Origin: Bolinopsis microptera
Lineage: Eukaryota; Ctenophora; Tentaculata; Lobata; Bolinopsidae
DNA length: 64,000 bases
Direction of reading: 5' to 3'
Assembly: GCF_026151205.1 (NCBI RefSeq)
Contig: NC_087079.1
Location: 18,160,945 to 18,224,944 of the forward strand
The notes under the pieces are model-generated. The model was given only the letters and a program-made list of their open reading frames with translations. It was not told where the DNA came from and searched no databases. Numbering within the stretch: position 1 is the stretch's first letter; every line of letters starts with the position of its first letter. A program made the position numbers and the translations under genes. Shown one piece after another: positions 57,741 to 64,000 of the stretch.

Positions 57741-60700
57741 ATGTCAGTTCAAGAAAATGTTGGTCAGACCATTTGTAATGGTGCTCTCCCGAATAATGAG
57801 GTTCGCGTCTTCTTTTTTATCATTAAAACTGATCCGCAGCTCGATCTGACTACTGATATATACTGCAGATTCAAATAATTAGTCAACTATTATAGACGCA
57901 TACTTTATGTTTTTTAATAATAATCCCGGAGAGATTTGTGTCTCATTGTCACGTGGTGTCCATCTGAACCACTTCCTTTTTTAGATACAATATCAACCAC
58001 TTTAACCAGATTTCACTCCTAACTCGTGACCTATTTTACCTGGAGACTTGGGACCCCAAGCTTAGTGTTCAGGATGGAGATATGGCGGAATGACAGGTTA
58101 ACCGAGTTCCAGTAAATACCATTATGGGTAAGGAAATTTGGAGGTGGCGCACATAAGAAACCGCAACTTGCACTTGTTGAATTTTTCTTCTCTTTCAGGA
58201 GCTCCCTAAAAGAGAATGGAAACTTGGCAGTTTTAAGGAGTTCACAAATGAGGCAGGACTCAGAGCGCTGTTTGCTGAATTTCTTGGAATCTTCATGCTC
58301 GTACTTTTCGCTACAGGTGCTATTTTTTTTGTTTGAAAATTAAATTAATTATTATATATATGTTTGTTTGTTTGTTTGTTTATAGAACCCGTCCCCAATC
58401 TCGTATCGGAAAATGACTAAACTCAGGTCTGAGTGTGAATACAGGTGGTACCTGCAAGAGTGTTCATTAAGCATTTAGAGTTCTGTAAAACTGCAGTTAC
58501 AATTGTGCTAGAGTATTTTTAGTATATACGATTGGTATCAGATATATATCCCTACATGCTTCCAAAATTTGTAAAGCCGTAGTACATACATATCACATTA
58601 CACCGGAGCCTACACAGTGCAATCTCCTCCAGTCGATCTGCGCCGCATATGTTTATATAATTATAAGCGCGCGGCGCAGACTGGAGGAAACCACACTCTG
58701 CAAGTTCGATCCAGTGCAATGCTACATGTACGTACTACGGCTTCATCTCCAACTTTCTGCACAATGTACTGGAATGTTTTGAAGGAAAAGAAAGAACAAA
58801 AAAAGTGATATATATAAATAAAATCAGCAATTTAATGTTAGCCTTAGGAGGGTAACTTAAATTCCCTGGTTTCTATAATCAGCTTTTTAAAAAAAATAAT
58901 AAAGTATGTAACGTCGATACCAAACCGATTATTGAGCGATAATAACTGAATAGTTGATTCCTGGGTTGCGGAGTCATTCAGATTTTCGTTCTAGAATGCC
59001 TCTTCATGCTCGTACTTTTCGCTACAGGTGCTATTTTTTTTTATTTGAAAATTCAATTAATTATTATATATATAAATCAAGCGTTACATTTCAGCCATGC
59101 AAAATTACACTGACATATTTTGAAAAACTAATTGATAAATGGTACTGCAATATAAGTTGCTTAATGTTTGGCCGGATGACAACTAACTAAAAGAGAAAGA
59201 TAAACTTGATTACATAATAATTAATTCGGCTGAACCAACACATAGAAAGAGCCACATTAACGTATGTTACTGCTGAATTATATTTATAAATCGAAACCAT
59301 AGCATCATTGACACCTTCAGTGCAACCATGAACCACTGTTGTTCTAATTCTATATCTACTTCTAGACTTCATGTTTCAAATGAAGCCTTGGACCGTGATG
59401 TAGCTAGAGTTTATAAATACTTCCAAATTATAATAACTATTTTATAATTAACTTACGGTATCACCCTTCAGGTGGAATAAACCCCAGGATCATAGCGAGA
59501 TTAGATGACAGCGGAACCACAGATCTCTTTAACTTTTCCACATCCTTCGGAGTTGGGATGAGTAAGTAAATGTAACAAATATTCTTAAGACAGACGCTCG
59601 GTAATTCATGGTAGTTCTAATTGTGTCAAAATAGTCATTGGTCATGTTTAAAAATCTTTCTTCCATTGCTACAGACTACTTATTGTCGTCAATATTAAGG
59701 ATTATGATGATACTATGATAATAACTGGTACCCCCTCCCCTGCAGCTGTGTGTTTAATGATCTACCTATGTGAGGACGTGTCAGGAGGTCATGTGAACCC
59801 CTCCATCACTCTCATGTTCTTCCTGGATACTCAGATCTCCTTCGTCAGGATGATTTGTTACATTTTCGTGCAGTTCTGCGGTGGTTTCACTGCAGCAGGT
59901 ATGAAACTCTGCTGTTTGGGCATACTTTAATGAGGCAATTTATTTTATTATTAAATCATATTAGAAGACTTGAGATGCCATGGTATGTGCAACCACTGCT
60001 TGATTTCAGGTTTGCTGTGGGGAATTGGTGATTTTGAGGGTCTTCCAGATTTCGCACCTCCAACATTCGAAGATTTTAATGTGATCAGAGTGAGTACTCT
60101 TTATCACCGTGATTATTGTTGTGCAATAGACTAACTGAAATCTGGATCATGGAAATCAGACGATCTTTTTTAATTGGCGCAGGTGATAGTGTTACCATGG
60201 GAACTCCACATTGCAGGTAATAGTGTTCATGGTGGCTGGAAGCTGGATGATGATACTGGTCACTCTGGCAGCAATTGACGCTAGAAGAGGTCATGCCGAT
60301 TGTTTCCTGCAACCCTTCGCTATCGGAATGAGTATTCACATTGCTCTTCTCTTCATGGTAAATACACTTAACTCGCTCTGATCAGTATATACAATGTACT
60401 CAAGAAAATAGGCTGGACTTTAAAAAAATACATAACTTAAGGTTAATCTAGGCTTCAAATTTCCATGCTGTATGATATGCAGTAACAAGAATTCCGCAGA
60501 CCGATTTGAATAAAGCTTAGCAGAAACCTTGATTGTTTACAATATCAAACTTTACCTCCCATCAGGGACCCTATGTCGTGACTGGTCTTAATCCAATAGT
60601 GATTTGCTGGTACATAGTCTGCGGAGCTTGGACTCACCATCTATGGGTAAAAATACACTTCCATAAATCATTCAATTCGTTTCCATATTTTGGGCCCGGT

Positions 60701-60888
60701 AGTGTAGCTCTTTGCTCATTGAATCTATACTTTATGTTTCAGGAATCCATCATATTTTATCTTCTATTGATTACTACGACACCACATAACAACACTCTAC
60801 CTCTCAGGCCTTCGGACTTCTTCCGTTTTTGGGGACGGCTACCGCGGTCGCTGTATACAACGGAATCCTGCGTCCTTACAAGGCGTGA
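57741..60888 (+). CDS. Aquaporin-like MIP channel, eight exons, complete (267 aa), altered NPA boxes
   Basis: Exons 57741-57800, 58199-58316, 59472-59561, 59746-59898, 60010-60089, 60217-60357, 60566-60646 and 60808-60888 join in phase to 268 codons with TGA, the usual MIP length. The first helix reads LRALFAEFLGIFMLVLFATG. The first half-helix has GGHVNPSIT (NPS in place of NPA). The second half shows IVFMVAGSW ... CFLQPFAIGM and then VTGLNPIVI (NPI, and the pore arginine of NPAR is replaced by Val). The C-terminus is short (NGILRPYKA). These changes alter the filter, so water transport cannot be assumed; a wider or different pore is possible. The first exon (MSVQENVGQT) has a weak donor (GTTCGC) and is the least certain. 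AATAAA at 61249-61254 may end the transcript. Confidence 0.85.
58998..59072. repeat. Partial duplicate of aquaporin exon 2 end and donor
   Basis: The segment cttcatgctcgtacttttcg through gctacaggtgctattttttt is a near-exact copy of 58291-58365, including the CAG|GTGCTA donor. It lies in the intron about 700 bp downstream. The interval between holds a tgtt microsatellite and unrelated DNA. Confidence 0.85.
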
Positions 60889-61248
60889 GATACTTCTAAC
60901 TCTTTAATTCGAGTGGTTCTCAATTGACACACGCTGTAACCCATTTTGATCGCGCGCGAAGCCGGCGTGCACGAGAGGTATACAACGTGTAGCAATTTCT
61001 AAATTGTTCCATGTTTTATCTGATGCGGATGTCAGGTCATTTAAAACGAGGAGACGAAGAATTTTTGAATTCATATTTCAAACAGATTTAAAAATGAAGA
61101 AACACTCATGACAAACAAAAACCTAGAAGAATGTACAATCAATTCAATTAAAAACCAAGCACGTTTTACTGGAACGTATCTTGACTGCATGTATTCTTTG
61201 CTCCAATTTTTAATGCGAACTCTGGGCCCAAGTATGATATCTGTGTTA

Positions 61249-61254
61249 AATAAA
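61249..61254 (+). terminator. Candidate poly(A) signal of the aquaporin-like gene
   Basis: AATAAA about 360 bp after the TGA at 60886-60888. It is the first clear match downstream on this strand. Confidence 0.3.
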
Positions 61255-61639
61255 AAACTTTGAGTTATCAGTTACGTTATACCCCCATTAATCTTATGGG
61301 TATGATATCAATATAATACTAATATTATCTGCTTTTAACTGGATGTGTATTAGCACTTCGATACAATTTTAATTTTAAATGTTAGAATTTATATTATTAA
61401 CCGATATCTGTTGTTCGTATTTATTAGTTTCGTAGACCTGAAATCTGGTAACACCAGTCATATATAACATTAAAATTATGATGTTTATTTGGAGAAATTC
61501 AGTTTCAAGAGTTCTACCCGGGAGGGGAGCTTTGTACAAATAAAACGGCGATTCAACAAACTTTAAGTTTCGTGCAATAAATACCGAGCGCAATCATCAG
61601 TGTTAGCTAGTGTTAGCTAAAATAACTTACTATTACTAA

Positions 61640-63387
61640 ATTTTTTTTAATTTTTTTTATTTTTTAAAAAATCTTTTTGGAAAACGAAATTAGATATATA
61701 CAGAATAGTATTACAGGTTATATATTATGAAAATCATCATTGCAAAAATAAAACCCAGTCCATGGGACTGAAAAAATTAGTTGACTTTCGATTCGAAAGA
61801 GTTAAATTCTAAATCATCCATGTTAGATAATTCGTAAGTTGTGTTTGAGGTATTTCTTGATCCTCTAATACACAATAAAATTAATTTCCTAATTAAAAAT
61901 GATAATTTACACCGATAATAATTTATAATATCGTTGTAATTCTGCTTCTTCTTATAAGCAAGTTTGTTGCAAAGCAGTTTCTCAAATGTCCTGGCTTGAG
62001 GTCCCATGCCACCCGTTACTGAATATATTAATGGAGCGAATGACCCGTGCTCTACATTAAGTATTCTCTCGTTGTAGCATCGTGTTTTCTGTCTCTCGGC
62101 GTTCTCCATTGTCTTCTTTGTCGAATGTTGAAGGTAGGAATTAGAATTAGGATTAATTACCTTAACATCGAAAAAAGCCACTTGGCCCGGCCTATAGAAA
62201 CCACGAGCTCTAATATCGGGTCTTGCCTGGTCACCCGTTAGTGTTGAGGACCTATTGAACTGCTCTCCTTCTAGTTCTTGAAGCTGAGGTTCAACTTCCA
62301 CGTCCGAGCAAACAGTGTTCAGCAAGCCAGCTAAAAAATCCCTAATTTCATTGTGTCTGATAATGATGTAGCCACCAAGATGGCAATTTAGCGAATGGTT
62401 CACATCAAACTTTTTTCCGCATGGACATTGTGATGGCAAACGATCCAGATCTAAGTTGTACCGCAATCTGATAGAATCCCTGAATTCAGATTTATTTAGA
62501 ACGAAACCATGTTTTCTAAGTGGTAAACATGAGAGCCAATTTGAGCTCCCTGGTTCGCTAATCTGCTCCAAAACCCTTGCAGTCTTCTTATCAACCTTTT
62601 TAAGTATCTCCTCTTGTTGTTCTTTATATTCCAAAACACGCTGTTTTAACATGTCTTGGAGCTCTTCTGTCGATTCCGTGTCAGTTGCAGCAAGAGATTT
62701 CATGGAATTTACCAGTCCCCGGGTTACCAAAAGCGATGCAGCATGTTCTCTTTTCGCTAGATACTCCAACTGTGGCATTCCCATACCTCCGTTCTTTAAT
62801 GGTAATGACATAAGCTCTCGGTGTATAGGAGATACTGGACAACCAAATATAGTTGGAATAAGCTCATGAGTGATTATTTTGTCAAGAGGGCCCATATAAG
62901 AGCTGATATCTAGTGTCCTCATAAAATATGTAAATCTGTGGCGGACACCATGCGTAAAACAAGCGTAGGCTGCCTGAGGCTGTGATTTGGCAAACTGTAC
63001 TAACTTTTTTAGCATATCACTCCACTCAACTACAAGGTTGTTAATGTAGGTATCCTTGAATTCAGGAGTCCCCAGCACAGCTCCTAAATGTCTTTGACCA
63101 TCTATTCTGATATCTATATTGCATTCGGAAAATATTTCCTGAGCTGAATGTAAATGTTCAGGATTTTTCAGGATTAAGCAAGATTTCTCCTGGTTCACGA
63201 AGTAGCCATACTTAAGTCCTTCTTCAATGATATCTTTCCACCAGCCTAAAAGTGCGTGAAGAGTACCCACTCCTGTGGCGTCATCTGCTAACCATACTTG
63301 TGCCACTTTTTCGTGATCTTCTAATTTCCGTAGTACTGGTAAAGTTGCAATGGCGAAAACGAAACGAAAAACAAAATACAACATCAT
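61640..63387 (-). mobile_element. 5'-truncated RLE-type (R2-like) retrotransposon
   Basis: The coding frame 61777-63387 is followed on the minus strand by a short 3' UTR and an A-rich tail (61641-61680, seen as T runs on the plus strand). The 5' side is cut inside the reverse transcriptase and abuts a segment (63391-63460) that is also found at 37936-38005. Confidence 0.65.
61777..63387 (-). CDS. C-terminal RT palm, CCHC and restriction-like endonuclease (536 codons)
   Basis: This open frame starts within the palm of a reverse transcriptase: QVWLADDATGVG (near residue 32) and KYGYFVNQEKSCLILK, then a long thumb/linker (RTLDISSYMGPLDK, LPLKNGGMGMPQ). A CCHC-like cluster (CPCGKKFDVNHSLNCH, near 320) precedes RHNEIRDFL, and the nuclease core RPDIRARG (near 389) ... 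AFFDVKVINP (near 404) fits the PD-(D/E)XK restriction-like endonuclease of R2-type LINEs. It ends CIRGSR and a unique tail. Fingers and most of the RT are missing. The start Met is probably accidental. Similar RT-RLE fragments are common in fish and coral genomes, though naming the clade needs a tree. The frame has no internal stops, so the copy is recent. Confidence 0.75.
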   Translation of the reverse strand: MMLYFVFRFVFAIATLPVLRKLEDHEKVAQVWLADDATGVGTLHALLGWWKDIIEEGLKYGYFVNQEKSCLILKNPEHLHSAQEIFSECNIDIRIDGQRHLGAVLGTPEFKDTYINNLVVEWSDMLKKLVQFAKSQPQAAYACFTHGVRHRFTYFMRTLDISSYMGPLDKIITHELIPTIFGCPVSPIHRELMSLPLKNGGMGMPQLEYLAKREHAASLLVTRGLVNSMKSLAATDTESTEELQDMLKQRVLEYKEQQEEILKKVDKKTARVLEQISEPGSSNWLSCLPLRKHGFVLNKSEFRDSIRLRYNLDLDRLPSQCPCGKKFDVNHSLNCHLGGYIIIRHNEIRDFLAGLLNTVCSDVEVEPQLQELEGEQFNRSSTLTGDQARPDIRARGFYRPGQVAFFDVKVINPNSNSYLQHSTKKTMENAERQKTRCYNERILNVEHGSFAPLIYSVTGGMGPQARTFEKLLCNKLAYKKKQNYNDIINYYRCKLSFLIRKLILLCIRGSRNTSNTTYELSNMDDLEFNSFESKVN

Positions 63388-63390
63388 AAT

Positions 63391-64000
63391 ATGCTGGCAA
63401 GCATGACCGTGCCTCTTAAATATTCACAATTCTATTTACCCCCTTTACTATTTACCCCCACCCCCCCCCCCCCCCCCCCCTACACTCCATTTTTTATACA
63501 GTAAGTAAGAAAAGCAGTCATTAAGCAGTAAAAATGTTAAAATATGTGTACATGATCAGTGTCTAATATCACATATCATCTTCATCAAATGGGTTTTCGT
63601 GCATGAAATAGTCCATGCTTAAAGCATCAGTGATTTCTAGCTTTATGGAAACCTTTTTTATCAAACTAGCCCGGTCCTGCATTTCAGTGTTAACTTTTAC
63701 AAGTCATTCGGCGTGAAGTGGTATTTATCTTAGACAACTTAAGGTTAACCTTAACATCACGTGGAGCTTTCCTAGCACTGTTTCATTACCGCTCCCGAGT
63801 GATATGAACTATAACAACGTCGGAAAATGTCCTTGGCAACACGATTTACCGTAATATCTATTATCTAGAGGCTGGAACTAGTTTGTCATGTTGGCGGGGA
63901 CTAGTTCATGAACTATGTTGTTGAGTGCCATAATTTCGTTGACTTTTTTCCGCCAAGTGACCACTGACCCTTGAAAACATCATATACTAGTAGAGTTTTC
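63391..64000 (-). pseudogene. Second pogo/DDE_1-type transposase remnant, running off the window
   Basis: This is the reverse complement of the region at 36500-37000, with many small indels and several stops: ctcaacaacatagttcatga, then VPANMTN-like and KPL-like blocks. A poly-C run at 63459-63480 separates it from the RLE retrotransposon. The same short flank (ctggcaagcat ... tatttaccccct) occurs beside the first copy, so they belong to one family. Confidence 0.6.

Overview
The window is AT-rich nuclear DNA from an animal. Genes are split into short GT-AG exons, reading frames in intergenic DNA are short, and internal TTAGGG telomere-type repeats are present. The proteins are animal-type: a MIP channel, an SH3 protein, a pentraxin-like protein and discoidin-like lectins. 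Retroelements are abundant and diverse (APE-type LINE, RTE-like, Penelope-like, R2/RLE-like). A marine invertebrate such as a cnidarian fits, but the sequence does not fix the species. Most host genes were assembled by eye from splice signals and matching intron phases, not from long ORFs.

Layout. 1-1400: two minisatellites and a 5'-truncated LINE tail. 1805-14844 (+): a host gene of at least ten phase-compatible exons, possibly a CFAP54-like axonemal protein. Its large last intron (6958-14646) holds two minus-strand genes for secreted discoidin/F5-8C-like proteins (7133-8541 complete, 13066-13812 partial) and a TTAA-flanked palindromic element. 14781-15356: a 64-bp minisatellite that overlaps the host gene's C-terminal codons. 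17.5-26.5 kb (-): a large retroelement with four consecutive ORFs (membrane protein, AlkB-like protein, SGNH-hydrolase-like protein, APE endonuclease/reverse transcriptase). 26.7-27.4 kb: a Penelope-type GIY-YIG remnant. 27.6-28.5 kb (-): a pentraxin-like gene with two frame breaks that cancel.

31939-33509 (-): a complete five-exon SH3-domain gene. 33.7-36.4 and 41.5-44.2 kb: two oppositely oriented ~2.67-kb TTAA-flanked elements with long inverted arms and arrays of a 16-bp palindrome. Around them lie pogo/DDE_1-type transposase debris and a near-perfect foldback element. 44.88 kb: four CRE-like sites at exact 21-bp spacing. 46.0-47.0 kb: lectin-like exons in scrambled order. 47272-52235 (+): the 3' half of an unrecognised nuclear-type gene whose last intron holds a small minus-strand gene for an acidic, probably GPI-anchored protein (50105-50742).

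54.3-57.4 kb: an RTE-like pseudogene, a second type of Penelope GIY-YIG fragment, and TTAGGG repeats inside an inverted repeat. 57741-60888 (+): a complete eight-exon aquaporin-like gene with altered NPA boxes. 61.6-63.4 kb (-): a truncated RLE-type retrotransposon. 63.5-64 kb: a second DDE_1 fragment running off the window.

Two themes recur. Small minus-strand genes for secreted or adaptor proteins sit in large introns of plus-strand genes. Minisatellites repeatedly straddle exon ends and splice sites. The most unusual object is the four-ORF LINE.
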